From Desmodesmus armatus (lineage: Eukaryota; Chlorophyta; Chlorophyceae; Sphaeropleales; Scenedesmaceae), in assembly GCA_007449985.2 (NCBI GenBank), contig VIIQ02000625.1, positions 496,001 to 560,000 of the forward strand: DNA of 64,000 bases, in the 5' to 3' direction. Under the pieces are notes generated by a model. That model made no database searches and had not been told where the DNA came from. It worked only from the letters and a program-made list of their open reading frames with translations. Positions within the stretch are counted from its first letter, which is position 1; the number at the start of each line of letters is the position of its first letter. The translations under genes were made by a program, and so were the position numbers. Shown here in pieces: positions 1 to 20,350 of this stretch.

Positions 1-475
1 TTCTTTTGTGCGCATTGCTTTTCCGTGGACTGCCAGGGCCAGCTGAGCTCAACAAGTTGTTGTGACTGTGGTTGCAGACAAGCCTGCAAGCTGTGCTGGG
101 GCGTTAGAATGGGCAGAGGTGGGAGTTGAAACTGGATCCCGCCAACGAGGATGATACTGATAGTCAGCATTGTCGTTGACAAACAGTCAATTTCACAGTG
201 AGACTTGCTGGCCTCCTCAAATGCAAACATCTCGTTGCGCCGCCCCTTGTGTGCCATGATGTCCGCATCAGCGTCCACATAATCCTCCATATACCCCAGA
301 GTATCAGACTCCTCCAACGCGCCAGTGCCAAAAGCAACCCCACGCTGCTTGCTGCCGGCACCAGCACCCCCGCCCCTGCCGCTGCCGCCAAACCCTGCGT
401 CGCCGGCGCGGCCTAAACCGCCCGTCGCCGCCCTAGCAGCTTTGAGCTTCTGCCGCTTCCTGCTTCTGAGGGCTG
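1..475 (-). CDS. Possible edge exon of a minus-strand gene
   Basis: On the minus strand one frame stays open from about position 475 to the window edge. It encodes a basic stretch (RKRQKLKAA), a Gly/Ala linker, and then FGTGALEESDTLGYMEDYV at about positions 330-275. The FGxGALEExD motif resembles a short conserved segment I remember from the GPATCH1/TOUGH family of G-patch RNA-processing proteins, but the G-patch itself is not in the window. A possible acceptor lies near 476 (ending in cag on the minus strand). No donor is obvious, and the part below position 190 looks less protein-like. It could be a partial exon or a chance open frame. Confidence 0.3.
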
Positions 476-930
476 GGTTCATTCTCCAACCATCTATGAT
501 GGTTCAGGGATTGGGATGTTGGTGATGTTCAGGGGTTGGGAGGTTAGCTGGCGGTGATGGGACCAGGGGTGAACAAGATCTGCAGTTGCCTTGTCTGGGC
601 TGCAGTAGTCCTGTTGTATAGAGCTTTGGTGCAGTACAGGAGTCAGTCAAGAGACCCTGTCTATGTTGTTGGCTTGGTGTTGGTCTCATCCTTGGTTGAT
701 TGAAATTAAAGAGGCTGGAGTCAAATGTGGGGAGGGTGGGGGACGACTGTTGAGGGCAATTGCAGTCAAAAGTCCAAGGTATGACACCAGCCTGTACACC
801 ACTGGGGCTTCTACTGCTGCTCATCACATGATCGCAGAAAGCATGCACATGTGATGTACCCTCTGAACACCATTGTTGACATACGTCGGGACACACTCAT
901 CGACATCCACTGTCAAGCTCCTGATGCAGC
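476..930. other. No gene recognised (455 bp)
   Basis: The open frames here are short and overlap on both strands without protein-like composition. The segment may hold an intron of the left-edge gene and the upstream region of the fimbrin-like gene. I see no clear TATA box or repeat. Confidence 0.4.
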
Positions 931-3900
931 ATGCACTTGCTGACTTATTTCCGCAGAAAGTCTGAAAGTAAAGATGGTTCAGATGAAGCAGCAGGAGGCG
1001 TTGAGCTCAGCGTGCGCCAGGCCAGGCCAGGACAGGAACTCAGAGCTCTCCCACAGTCAGCAAGCAAGACCAGGAAAACAGCATGGCTTCCAGATGATCG
1101 TCAGGACAGCAAGAGGAGTACTAGCGGCCTCTATGATCCTCTGCAAGCCCAGGGCAGTTCAGCACTGCCAGTCACTGCAGCAAGCAGCTTGGCACCAGAT
1201 GCACTGCTGTCACGCGTCAACAGCAAGCAGTGGCTGCGCCAGTCCTGCAGCAGCACCAGGCTTGTGCTGAGCACTCTCTTGGAGATGGCCGCTGTCAACA
1301 GCCCGCAGCAGCAGCACCTCCAGCAACAGCTGCAGTGTGTGATCGACTCTGTTAGCTGGGAAGCTGCCTGCAAGCACTGCATGGATGCCATCACGATCAG
1401 GTGTGCTGAGCTTGCGCAGCTGCTCAAGCCTGTCTCATCGTCAATTCTCAATGCCAGAAACCTGTGCTGACACAGCTGCCCCGATGCTGAGTGCTTTCAA
1501 CACCATGTCATCGTCTCGTGTCATGTTGGGTGTGTGTGTAGGGCGCTATTGGGCCACTACTGTCCAGGAGTCCAGCTAGCTCCTGGTGATGATTGGGAGC
1601 AGCTCCAGCACAGCTGTCCCATGCAGGAGCACCCTGCTGCATGCTTGCCAGCACACCTGGTCAGCACTCTCGCCGCAGCAGCACACAGCTGTGAAGGCAG
1701 TGGCAGGGACAGCAGCGGGGCGCAGGGTATCCTGCACCTAGTCACACATGCTATAGTGGTTGGTGAGTTGCTGCAGTTGCAGCAGCAGCAGGACACCTGG
1801 GGCCGGCTGCTGCAGCTGAGCGGCCAACCCCAAGCAACACAGCAGCCGCAGCAACTGCAACAGCCGCAGGATGCAGAACAGCAGCAGCAAGATGCCTTGC
1901 CGGACTTGCAGCAGATGCTGCAGGCCTGGGTAGCTGCTGTCATCAGTGCTGCAGCGGGCAGTGCCCAGCAGCACAGTGTGCAGCAGCACCCCCCTCAGTG
2001 GGCTGAGCTGCTGCGTGTGCTGAGCGGCCTGCAGCAGCAGGTGCAGGGGCCATCTCATGAAGTACAGGACCCCTTGAAGAACCCAGCAGCAGTCACACCA
2101 TCAGAGGCACTGTTGTGTGCTGAGAGAGGGGACGCTGGAGGGTCCAGCCAGCTGGGTTCCAGTGTACAGCAGCTGCAGCGACGGCATGCGCTCGTGCAGA
2201 ATCTCTGCAGGACGGTGCCTGTCCTGCTGCAGCCGGCAGACCTAGCAGCAACAGCACCTGACAGCATGCAGCTAGTGGTGCTGGCTCGCCTAGCAGCAGC
2301 AACCAGCAGCTTGTGGTCGCCGCTGCTAGATGCGGCTGGGTTGCACCCAGCAGTGCAAGAAGCAGCAGCTGAACCTGCTGCCGCAGCAGCCACCAGGGCA
2401 AGCAGTGAAGGTCGCAGCGTACTTGGCGCAGGCGGCTCGGCAGCAGTGTCAGCATTGCAGTTGAAGCCTGACACGCAGCTGGGCTTAGCAGCCAGGCAGG
2501 ATGCTGCTGTGGCGATCTGGCAGGGGACTGCAGCAGAGCAGGTGGCGGCAGAGTTGGCGGGAGGGCCATATGGCAGCAACGGCACCGTATCTGCTTCTGA
2601 AGGGGGCCTCTCTTCTTCTCTCAAGTAAGGGGACTCACTCATGCATGCACATGCATAGAGCTCCACTCATGCATGTGCACCTACATGTATGCACGTGATG
2701 TTTGTTTCTCCCGTCGCCTCCCAGATTTGTTCTCCTGTCGGAGCTCATGCAGCTGCTGGCCAATATGTTTCCATCATGCTCCTGCATGCTCGACAGCTCA
2801 CTCAGAAGCTGACATAGCTGCCAGCCTCCAACATAACAACTGCCCCTGCACACCACGCATCTCACACATCTTGACATTACGCCTGACTGGTCATCATGAC
2901 ATGTACCTGTTGGATGCAAGTCATGTGTCAACACTTGCCCGCCTCTGCGCGGTTTATCTGCTGCAGGAGCCCACGCAGCAGCTGGCCTGACGAGCTGCTC
3001 AGCCCATCCCCCCAGCTGTGGCCGGGTGACGTGGAGAGCGAAGACGATGCAGCAGCTATCACCAGGGAGGAGCGGACGCTGCGCTGCTGGATCAACAGCC
3101 TCCTGCACCGCCATGCGCACAGCACACACACAGCAGCGGCAGCGGCAGGCCAGCAGGGGCAACTCCTGCAGACCTTCAGCCTGGACGGCCGCTTGGGCGG
3201 CGGCAGCAGCAGCAGCATGTATGCGGGTCATGTGCTCAGCCGACCTGGCCCCGATGCCGGCACTCCTCCGCCTGTTCGTGCGCAGAGTGTGGGTGGCGGT
3301 AGGCAGGCAACTGGTGCGCCGCTGTTGAGCCCCTTGCAGCTTTCGGGCAGGAGCAGCAGCCAGCCGGGCAGCAGCAGCAGCGGGGGCGGGGTGTTCAGGA
3401 GCAGCAGTGCTGGCGCGGCTGCGGTGGCTGCACACCTGAATGCGGCAGCGCCCTGCAGCGAAGCAGCAGCGCACAGCAGGAGCATCAGCGCAGATGCAGT
3501 GGGGGGTGCTGTCGCTGTTGATGTCGATGTTTCTTTGGATGGCTGGGCTGGCGAGCCTGCAGCGCCCACCACACCCACGGCAGCGGCTGCAGCTGCTGCG
3601 GCTGCTGGTGCAAGCGGCAGCAGCAGAGCAGCAGCGGCGCCTGCCATCAGCAGCATCAGCAGCCTGTTTGGTGCAGAGCTGCGGAGCGGGGTGCTGCTGC
3701 TGCAGCTGCTGGACCTGCTGCAACCTGGCAGCATTGACTGGCGGGCAGTTAACAAGCCGCCGTTTGTGAGCAGGACAGCGCAGCTGAAGGCCCTCGAGAA
3801 CTGTCAGCTGGCCCTGAAGGTTGCACAGGTGTGCTGGGGGTCTGTTTTGTGGGATGCTGTTTTGTGTGTTTTGTGGTGTGTTTGTGTGTTTTGTGCTGTG

Positions 3901-5121
3901 TTTTGTGCTGTGTTTTGTGTGGGTTTGTGAAAGGGGCTTGGGCAAAGAAGGACTTGTGTACACGCCTGCTTGATTTGTAGATGGGCACTGCTGGTTGCCT
4001 GATGTACAGCTGACCCGTACTGTGCAGTCATGCATGACGCATGAGGCGCTGGAGTGATCAGGGGTTGTGCGGGTCTCTCTACTGGCTTGGTGAAAGAATG
4101 TCAGGCAGCTATGTATCAGCTGAAGTGTGTTGGTGTGCATGGCTGTGTGTTGTGCAGGAGGAGCTTGGCTTGCCGCTGGTCAGCATGTCTCCACGCGACA
4201 TCGTCCTTGGCCGACGCAAGATCATCCTTTCGCTTGTGTACCAGCTGATGAGGTAGGTGGAGTCTCTCTTGCGGATCTGACATACTATGCGGCAGCTATG
4301 TGATCTGAAGCTGCAGCTGCTGGTGTGATGTGCTGTGCATGTGCTTTGCTTGGCAGTATTGTTGTTTCGTGCTGCCTATATGGTAGTGAAAGAGGATGAA
4401 AGTGGAGAAGTCAGAAACCCTGTACTGGTGGCTGTGCCTGCTGTTGTGACCATGCAGGTACAACACCATGCAGCTGCTGGAGAGCATATCTGCAGTGCAG
4501 ACAGAGCAGCAGTTGGGCGGCTCCAGCAGGCGCAGCAGCACAGGGGGTGACAGCGAACCCAGCACCCCCGTCGCAGCAGCACAGTCCGAAGCAGCAGCAG
4601 CGGCAGGGAAGTGGCGGCCCATACAGCAGCAGCAGCTGTCGCTGCCGCCCACCGGTCTGCAGGCTGCCCGGCACTCAGGTGGCCGAGTGAACATCCGTAG
4701 CAGCAGCAAGAAGCATCGGCGGCAGCTTGCCATCACGGAGCAAGACATACTCGACTGGGCCAACACAAAGTTGCAGCAAGTGAAGCCTCTGGCTGGGTCG
4801 GATGTGGGTGCAGAGGCTCCCAGAGTCCGGTCTTTCAAAGACCCAGTGCTGGGCTCAGGTGTGGTGCTGTTGCAGCTGCTGCATGTGCTGGCACCAGACC
4901 TGGTGGAACCTGCGTATGTGACCCCCGGGCACAGCGCTGAGCAGCGGCAGAGCAATGCAAAGTATGCGCTGTCGTTGGCGGACAGGATGGGGTGTAGCTT
5001 GTTCCTAGTGTGGGAGGATCTGGTGGACCCCCCACAGCCACGTATGGTGCTGGTGCTGCTGGCGAGCTTGATGGCTCAGGATCTGCAGCGGCAGCAGCAG
5101 GGGGCATATGCGACAGTGTAA
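931..5121 (+). CDS. FIM: Fimbrin-like actin-bundling protein (CH domains)
   Basis: Fimbrins cross-link actin filaments with two pairs of calponin-homology (CH) domains. The third and fourth CH domains are clear. CH3 begins with REERTLRCWINSLL (about 3070), is split by a long Ser/Ala/Gln insert, and resumes with LRSGVLLLQLLDLLQPGSIDW (3680-3740), KALENCQLALKV and IVLGRRKIILSLVYQLMRYN. CH4 contains DILDWANTKL, RSFKDPVLGSGVVLLQLL, NAKYALSLADRMG and VLVLLASLMAQD, and ends at the stop at 5119-5121. Supported exons are 931-1400, 1542-2624, 2725 to about 2810, about 2967-3828, 4158-4252 and 4458-5121; phases agree except at the third exon's 3' border, which I could not resolve. The N-terminal half is Gln-rich. 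PVLLQPADLAATAPDSMQL (about 2220-2270) looks like a degenerate CH segment. The start at 931 is the first ATG of the long frame and is uncertain. Confidence 0.72.
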
Positions 5122-7415
5122 GCCTTGATTGCTGCTTGGCAGGGCGTGGGACTGCATGGGGAGCATGGGGATTTTTACTGCCAGGTGCAGCTGTAGCTGT
5201 GCCGCACTGGCAAGTCTTACCTGACCATCCTGACTTCTGCAGCAGTAAGGCCGCATTTGACTTGACCGTATGGCCACATTTCAATTGGGTGTGGTCCACC
5301 ACCTGGACTGTGCGTAGAGTCCTAGCACCACTGGTGACCGCGCTTTGCAAGCGTGCACCTGATGCTGATGGTGGTTGACGTACCGTCGGTGTTTGTCGTG
5401 CATTTATGTGGGCAACTTTGTGAGTGTGTTCAAGCAGTGGTGATACAGTGGACGCTGTGATGACGCATCCCTGCCATAAAAGCAGTTTCAGTTCCCCCCT
5501 TTTCCAGTCAAGTCTTGACTGACTCGGACATGTGACAGCTGCGAGCCACGAAAGGCTGGGGAGCAATGCCCGCATTGCTCTAGCATACAAATGACATGTT
5601 TTGTTGGACACTTCAATCCCCTCTACCCCGCCACCATGACCCTGCGACCTAAGGTTTGGGCATGTGGGAATGGCGCTGAGTAAGCAGCCACAACGGTCAC
5701 GCAAGACCCATTGGTTGTGACTGTCGGCATGGCAGTGGTTTTGGTGACTTGTGATGGACATGTAGCGCTGCTGCCTTTGGCGGTGCGTGCAACCCACGGC
5801 TGTGACGCCAAGACTTGCACTTGTGCTTCAGGACATGTGTGCATGCTGCCCCGTTTTGTCCTAGCTGTGTGCTGCTTTGTTGCCAGTGTGCTGAGTCTAC
5901 GGTGTCTGCGGAGTCAACATGCTGCAAGGCATGTCACTGTGTTGCTTCTCATGTTGGCAGCAGTCTGTCCTCAAAGCAGGAATAGGTGGTCTCCAGCTGG
6001 CTCTCCACCCGCGTGCATGCAGTGGCAGCGCCACACGCACGTTGAAGTGGTACGCAAACTTACCCCAGGTGCACCAGTGCCACTTGCTGGCTGTGTGGTG
6101 AGAGTTGTATTGCCAGTTGGCTGTTCGGCAGCTGTGTGCCTGCGTCATCAACTGAGGGATGCTTGCATCTTGCCTGTTTTTTGGACACGTTGCAGCACAG
6201 CATACCAAGGCATGGGTACAGCCAGCCGTTGCTGACCAGCAGCTGTTCAAGGTGTGTTGCGGCAGACTGTACCCACCTCAGCAGTTGCCTGCTGACATGG
6301 TGCAGGCATTGTACGGCTTATGCAGCGATGCACAGCAGCGTGTCATCAGTAGAGCGCTGCAGCCCTCCTGGGTCAACGCAGCTGTTGGCGAGGAGCCACA
6401 ACAACATATGGTGTAACTGCAGGCAATGCAGCTTTAGCAGTGGTATGTGCTGCGTTGTGGGTGCCGTTTGTTTGCACTGGTTTTGTACCAGTAACAGCAG
6501 AGATGACCACCTCTGTGGGAGGGGCGAAGTGCGTATAGGGCCACAGACAGTGGTTTGGACAACACTCATCATCATGATATGTACACATCTTCCATGCTTT
6601 TCCAGTGCAACAGTGCACCCGCCAGTGAAGACGCCTGCGAGTTTTTTTTGGCTCTCCATGCACACTTCAAGCAAGCAGCACACAATATCTGAGCTACAGC
6701 AGCTGTGCACCTTGCCAGCTGGCACCCAGATGTTAGCAGTGCTAAGCACATGCAGGAAAGCGCAATCAGCTGGTGTTGCCATATGGTCAGCGTGTCGATG
6801 GCTGTCAGGTTTTTGAGCATGTGTACTAGTACTGCAGTTGCACATGAACACTCGGTGTCGAGGAACACCGGCATCACAAGGCACGTATTGCTTGAATAAT
6901 GTGAATTCATTGACTGCTGGCCTGCATGCCCCACAACCAACTTGCCAACGAACCAGATCTGGCCGTAGATCAGACACTCAACAAACAGTACACGGTTCGC
7001 TGTTCAGTCCTGTGCCCTTGTCCACACTTGGAGTACGTTCTGCTGTATTTTTTGTGGCAAGCTCGCCCGTGACACCCCTGCTCCCCCATCTGGCAGGGAC
7101 ACAGTCAGCAGCATGCAGGTGGGTGCCAACTTGAACACCCCCAAGCTCAACGGCACATGTACCTGCACCGTGTCGATCATAATCCTGCTGTTGCCTCCGT
7201 TGTGCCCCCTTGCTGCCCCCAGCGGTCTACTGATCAGCATCAGCACAGCACTGCCAGGAATGTGGAGGTACCTCTCTCAGCACTCGCGTCCCTGTCAGCC
7301 CTGTCAGCCCTGTCTGGGCTGTCTGGTCTCTCGGCCTTGCCAGGGCTGTCAGCTCTCTCTGCACTCTCAACTCTGTCAGCCCTTTCGGCTTTGGCTCTAG
7401 CTGGAGAGCCAGCAC
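5122..7415. other. Intergenic, no gene recognised (2.3 kb)
   Basis: This is the space between the fimbrin-like gene and the F-box/WW gene. Several 70-220 codon open frames occur but none shows a family motif. The best is a frame ending at 6416 with LYPPQQLPADMVQALYGL near its middle, which could be a lone terminal exon but has no supporting neighbours. Most of the region is probably 3' flank, introns of an undetected gene or promoter. Confidence 0.4.
7270..7400 (+). repeat. Degenerate CTGTCAGCC-type minisatellite
   Basis: A run of about fourteen imperfect 9-base units of the type CTGTCAGCC occurs just upstream of the predicted start of the F-box/WW gene. Read in one frame it would encode alternating Leu-Ser-Ala/Gly, but that frame lacks other support and an in-frame stop (7398) separates it from the chosen ATG. 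It is best taken as 5' flanking or 5' UTR repeat. Confidence 0.6.
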
Positions 7416-10400
7416 ATGTTGGACTACGTGATGCAGTCACAGCAGCTGCAGCTGAACAAGAAGCAGGGGTAAGCAGGGAGTTTATGCATCTAATGTGCGG
7501 CAAGGACAGCGGTGGATCCAGCTGCAAGTGGCCAACGTGCTGCATACTGTGTCTGCATGCCTCTCTGCTACCCTTGCACACAGCCATCAAGGCAGCCCCC
7601 TGAATCTGAGCATGATATCAGCTGCTTTCCTTGCACCCTCCAAATGACTGCACAGCGCATCTTCAGTGCCCTTATCACTCTGGTTCACCTGCTGCTTCGC
7701 AGGGCTCTCCCAGCGCCACCCACATCTCCCAGCTGCCACCAGTGCTGCTGGCCACGGTCCTGCAGCACGTCCCACAGCAGCATCGCCTCTCCTGCTGCTC
7801 CCTGGTGTGCTCCACATGGGCAGCAGCAGCCAGCACAGCCACAACACAAATCCAGCACGACACCACAGCAGAAGGCCTGCCCAGATTCCTGCCGTGGCTG
7901 GCCCAGCACGCCTCACAGCTGCTGAGTCTTCAGCTAAGCTGCAAGGACTTGGCCCCCTGCCAATGGCCCCCTGCCAATGGCCCTCTGCTGCAGCTGCCGC
8001 TGGATCGCATGCCGCACCTGCAGCAGTTGAGCCTCAAGGGTTTCGACCTGCTCCTGCTGCCACCCGCCGGCGCAGACGCCAGCAGCAGCAGCGGCAGCAG
8101 CCCGCAGCAGCTGCATGTATCAGGCGGCCGCGCGTCAATCATCCGTCCTATCGCGGTCCCAGATCTGCCTGAAGGCTGGATGTGCCTGCATGACAGCGCC
8201 AGTGGCAAGACATACTATTGGAACAAGGCCACAAACACAACCACGTATGACAAGCCAGCACCTGCTGGCGCGTTCAATCAGGTGTGTCGGCACAGGGCTT
8301 GCAACACTGGATACGGCAAAGCTTGTTTGTTTGGCCCTTATTTGCCCAAACTTAGATATTATTTCAGCACACCTAAGCTGTTGACACTGATAGTCTTAAG
8401 AATACATTCATTACTGTAGCTGTCCCCTGTGTGGCTGGCGGCTTTGCCTTGTTCGCAGAAATGCTTGTTGCTGCTTGTGTTGTTGAAGAGGCCTTGCTGT
8501 TGCTGTGTCGTGCTTTGCCTGTGCATGCACACTGTGTCCGGTGCTCCACTGGAGCAGACCAGCAGCTCGCAGGGGCTTCCCAGCAGCAGCAGCCACGGCA
8601 ACGGCAGGAGCAGCAGCAGCAAGGACGGCAGCAGCAGCAGCAGCAAGGGCGGTAGCAGCAGCAGCAAGGGCGGTAGCAACAGCAGCAAGGGCGGCAGCAG
8701 CAGTGCAGCAAAGGCGTCAGATGGCCTGGTTGGGGTCGCTCCTGAGCAGTTGGTGCTGCTGCGCGAGCTTCAAGAGCTGAGACTGCATCAGTGCCGACTA
8801 CCAAGCCCCGACAGCCTCTTGCAGCTGGCAGCAGCAGCAACGGGTCTAACCTGTCTGGCTATTAGCAGCATAAGCTGGTTCGGCAGCGACAGCAGCCGCA
8901 CACCGGTCCATTTCAGCTCTCGCACGGTCAAGGCTGCCATAGCCGCGATGTTGCAGCAGCACCAGCAGCTGTCGGTGCTGCAGCTGCCGACCATTCCCCT
9001 TGGCCATGCTGCGGCACAGCATGTGGGCCTGCTGGGTGGCTTGAGGGAGGTGTCTGTGGATCTGGCTTTGGGGCTGTCAGCCAGCTGCCTCAAGGATTTG
9101 CCAAGCAGCATAACTCGGCTGGAGGTTGACAACTACAGGTATGCCGGCTGCGTCACAACTGAAGTACTTGCAACTTGCAGTACAGGATGCTCGACATGCA
9201 CACCCATCAAAGCCACAAACTGCAGTGATCTTCCATCAGCTCACTCAGGCTCTCACTCACTCACTCACTCACTCACTCACTCACTCACTCACTCACTCAC
9301 TCACTCACTCACTCACCTGCCCACTGTGCCCTGAAGGATGTATGGCCACTAGCGCACTTATTTGACACACGGAGCATCATTTGTGCGTGGAAGTAACCTT
9401 CAGGTCGGCCTCGTATCGTTGCAGCGTGGAGCAGTTTCAACAACCTTCAGTTTTGTCTGTCTTATGCCCTCAGGAACCTCCGTGAGTTCTGGGACCCCTT
9501 TGTTGATGACAACGCTTCTGACATGTCTGAAGAAGATGCCGATGCATACGGGGATGACTCATGCGTCCAGCTGCAGCACCTGACCTCCCTTGTGGACCTG
9601 AGGCTTTCGTACGTAGCTCTCGCAGCAGCTGAGCTAGCGGGCGCAACCCAGATGACACACCTGATGCTCCGAGGGTGCGCTTTGCTGCCGCGGGGGCAGC
9701 GCAATGCTGCAGCTGCTGCAGGCATGAGCGCCTTGCTCAGCAAGGTCGCAGGCTTCAAGCAGCTGCAGCACCTGGAGCTGCTTGAGCTCGACTCGCTGAG
9801 TTATGAGGACATGCCTCCGCAGCCCTTTGCTGCGCTGACAGCCTCGCCTGAGCTGACTTACCTTGAAGTCTCAGGGGAGGAGGGGTTCAGTCCTTTGCCG
9901 AAGTTTGCTGTGCGGTACATGTTCCCGAAGGGCCGGCGCCTGAAGCTGCGGCAGCTGCTGCTGGTTCCGTGCAAAGGCATGCGCGGTCAGCGCTTTCCTT
10001 TGGATGACGTCGCCTGCTGCATGACGGGTTCAGAGCTGCGTCACGTTGTCAGCTGCTGCCCCGAATTGCAGCAGCTGGATATCACGGGGGCAGTGCACCG
10101 TGGTGACATGTCAGGGCTGCTGAAGCTGCCAGACAGCTGCACAGAGCTGTCCATTGGGGGGCCAGCCATGAGCGATGCAGTGGTACCTGTGGTGCGGCAG
10201 CTGACTCAGCTCAGGGAGCTCATCTGGTGTGATTCTTCTGGGCTGACAGATGTGGGGATAGAGCAGCTAACAGCATTGACTGGCCTGCGGGGGTTGGATG
10301 TTCAGCAGTGCAGGGGCCTTAGTGAGGAGCTTGCGGGTCCAGACACGTACTACGGCGGGCACTTGTCGGTTGGCTCCGGTGATGATGGTGAGGTGAGTGT

Positions 10401-10853
10401 TTGGCTGGCACGACTGCATTTGGCTTCAAAGCTACAGGTGGAACATGTGCATGACTTGTTGTGAGTGTGCGGGGGCAGCACTGTTGCACTGCATGTGTTG
10501 GAAGGCATGGTGTGCCTGTTGCAAGAGCAGGGTGGGCAGATGATGAGGGTTGGTTGAGGCATGCACGCTTTGCTTGCACAGCCGTGATGATGCGTACAAG
10601 GTCTGTGGCCATGCATGCTAGTGTCAATCTTTGCAGAACTGCAGCAGGACCACACACACGGTGATGTATGTGCACACACTCCTGTCCTTGTCCTTGCCAC
10701 CCTGACCGCCAATTGGACTTCGGAGCTGTACTGAGGACAATTGTTCAACAGTCTTGGGTGCTTTGTTGTTGCTTGCAGCCTGTGTGGAGGCAACTGCAGG
10801 AGCTTTGCCGGACCAGCCCACAGCTCAACAGGCGCATGAGGGCATCACGCTGA
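7416..10853 (+). CDS. F-box protein with WW-type domain and leucine-rich repeats
   Basis: Predicted 731-residue protein from exons 7416-7468, 7714-8281, 8558-9138, 9474-10392 and 10779-10853, all phase-compatible. An F-box ([16 protein letters not shown] followed by [11 protein letters not shown], about residues 21-55) suggests an SCF ubiquitin-ligase substrate receptor that binds SKP1. A WW-type domain lies at about residues 169-199 (starts [10 protein letters not shown]). Its second signature Trp is replaced by Tyr (TTYDKP), so Pro-ligand binding may be altered. Ser/Gly low-complexity sequence follows, then leucine-rich repeats such as [27 protein letters not shown] and [15 protein letters not shown]. 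The ATG at 7416 is the first after an in-frame stop at 7398 and joins the F-box exon in phase through an acceptor at 7713. An alternative acceptor at 7702 would need another first exon. Confidence 0.72.
9251..9316 (+). repeat. (CTCA)n microsatellite
   Basis: An almost perfect tetranucleotide array of about 16 units sits in the third intron of the F-box/WW gene, about 115 bases after the donor. It is likely to vary in length between strains. Confidence 0.95.
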
Positions 10854-12059
10854 GGAAGGCAGCATGCCCTCTGCACTGCCTGTGTGTAAGTGAGGGATCT
10901 GCATTCACTCAGGGTTGGGTTTGCTGGACCATAATCGGGTGGTGTGGGGTGTGCTTGCTAAGCATCCCACACATAGTGTTTGCTATGTCGGTAGGCTGTG
11001 CTGTCGCGTTTAGTCAACAGCATCCCCATGTGGTCCCACGCTTGTTGCAGCCAGTCCAATCACAGTTGTGGTGTTGCGCACCTGTCTGGCCAGCAAGACA
11101 GCATCCGCCCCATTGCTAATTATCCTCCTTCCACGCCTGCCTGGTGCTTATTGGCATGTTTGCAGGCGCCGCTCACCACGTTCACCTACTTGCCACATGT
11201 CCTGTCACTGAGCCAGCTGTGAAGCAAGGAGCACTGCAGCCCAATTGGCTGTGCCAGTGAGTGTTAGTGAGCAGTGGCTACATTGTCCAACGTCACGCCG
11301 TTGCTGTGTGTGTACGATTCTAGCACCACTGGGTGTCTCACTATTGTGACTGCATATAGGATAGGATTCGTCACGACTCATGGAGTGAGGAGGGACGGAA
11401 GAGTGGATGCGTGCTATGATAAACATCTGGACGTACGTGGTGCAGTGGGAGGATGGCTTGCGGGTGTTGGCATTGTTGTGCAAACGTGCTTATGGGCTTT
11501 CGGCAGGCGGCTGTCAGCATGCTCCTGTGCCAAGGCAGCCAGCTGCCATCTTGGTTCTGCCAAAAAATGCCAATAAATTGTAATTGATTATGGCAGACTG
11601 TGTTGATGCAACTGCTGCACAGGGCACGTGTTTGCTTGGCTGCCTGGGAGTGAGGGAGGAGTAGGCCGTGCTGCGGCAGTTGTATCTCTTTGGGTGACAT
11701 GCTGACACGGGTCACATCCTTGAATTGAGGCCATCTGAGCAGGTCCGGGTATCAAGAACTTGACAAACGCCTGACCACGCTACAACAGCAGCAACGAATG
11801 TGAAAAGAACAATGATCTAAGATCATACTGCGAACTTCGCAAACTGCTGTAGAACATACGGGACAATGTTGTTGCTCCTATGCTTCAACAGCTTTGAGTT
11901 TTATGGACTGTTTCAATGGCAGCGGCAGCCTCCCGACGCGGCACTGGCTCAACTATAAGGAAAAATCCGTTCCTTGCTCTGCGATGCAGCATATAACCTC
12001 GATGGCGGAACAATCATCATTCTAAATCTCAGAATAATTTTCTGAAGCCCAGCCCCTCC
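10854..12059. other. Intergenic, no gene recognised (1.2 kb)
   Basis: This segment contains the 3' flank of the F-box/WW gene and the distal upstream region of the amidotransferase gene. A TGTAA (a common green-algal polyadenylation signal) lies at about 10884. It is only some 30 bases after the stop and so is not certain. Open frames are short and without recognisable motifs. Confidence 0.4.
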
Positions 12060-12067
12060 TATATAAG
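12060..12067 (+). promoter_or_regulatory. Candidate TATA box of the amidotransferase gene
   Basis: TATATAAG lies about 415 bases before the ATG at 12482. This would leave a long 5' UTR (about 390 bases), which may contain an intron. The motif is a good match to the core consensus, but the start site is inferred. Confidence 0.5.
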
Positions 12068-12481
12068 TTGGTATGTCGAGGTTTGGGGGTCCAATTGCCT
12101 CGTTGCTTGGTCCGGGCCACGCCCTGATCGTGATCTATAACACTCAGCCACATATCGGTTGACGAAGCTGTTTGATTCGGCCACTTCTGTTCTCAAGTGT
12201 CCTGTTCTCATCAGCAGTTTTTTTTGCCTGTTTTGCTGCCAGGTTTCGCTGAGGCTGCAGCTGGCAATACTACAGCCCCGTTTTGATTCTGAAAGACGAT
12301 AAAGGCAGCCTCGGAACCCTGAGCTCTTCAGCTGGCAGTGGGCAGGGGTGGGACAGCTGTGGGCGCCTGCCACAGCAAGTAGGCCTTGGTCTGCAGCAAG
12401 AGCAGGTCTGAGCTTCAGCCATAGCCCTCTCCGGCAACAGGAACATCTTGTTAACTCACCAGCTCAGCAGGAGGAGCCAGC

Positions 12482-20350
<7,869 letters not shown>

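Noticed and set aside
2635..4140. 501-codon minus-strand frame opposite the fimbrin-like gene
   Set aside because: It is rich in Cys, Arg and Ala as expected for the complement of CAG/GCA repeats, and it crosses the CH3 exons that are supported by family motifs.
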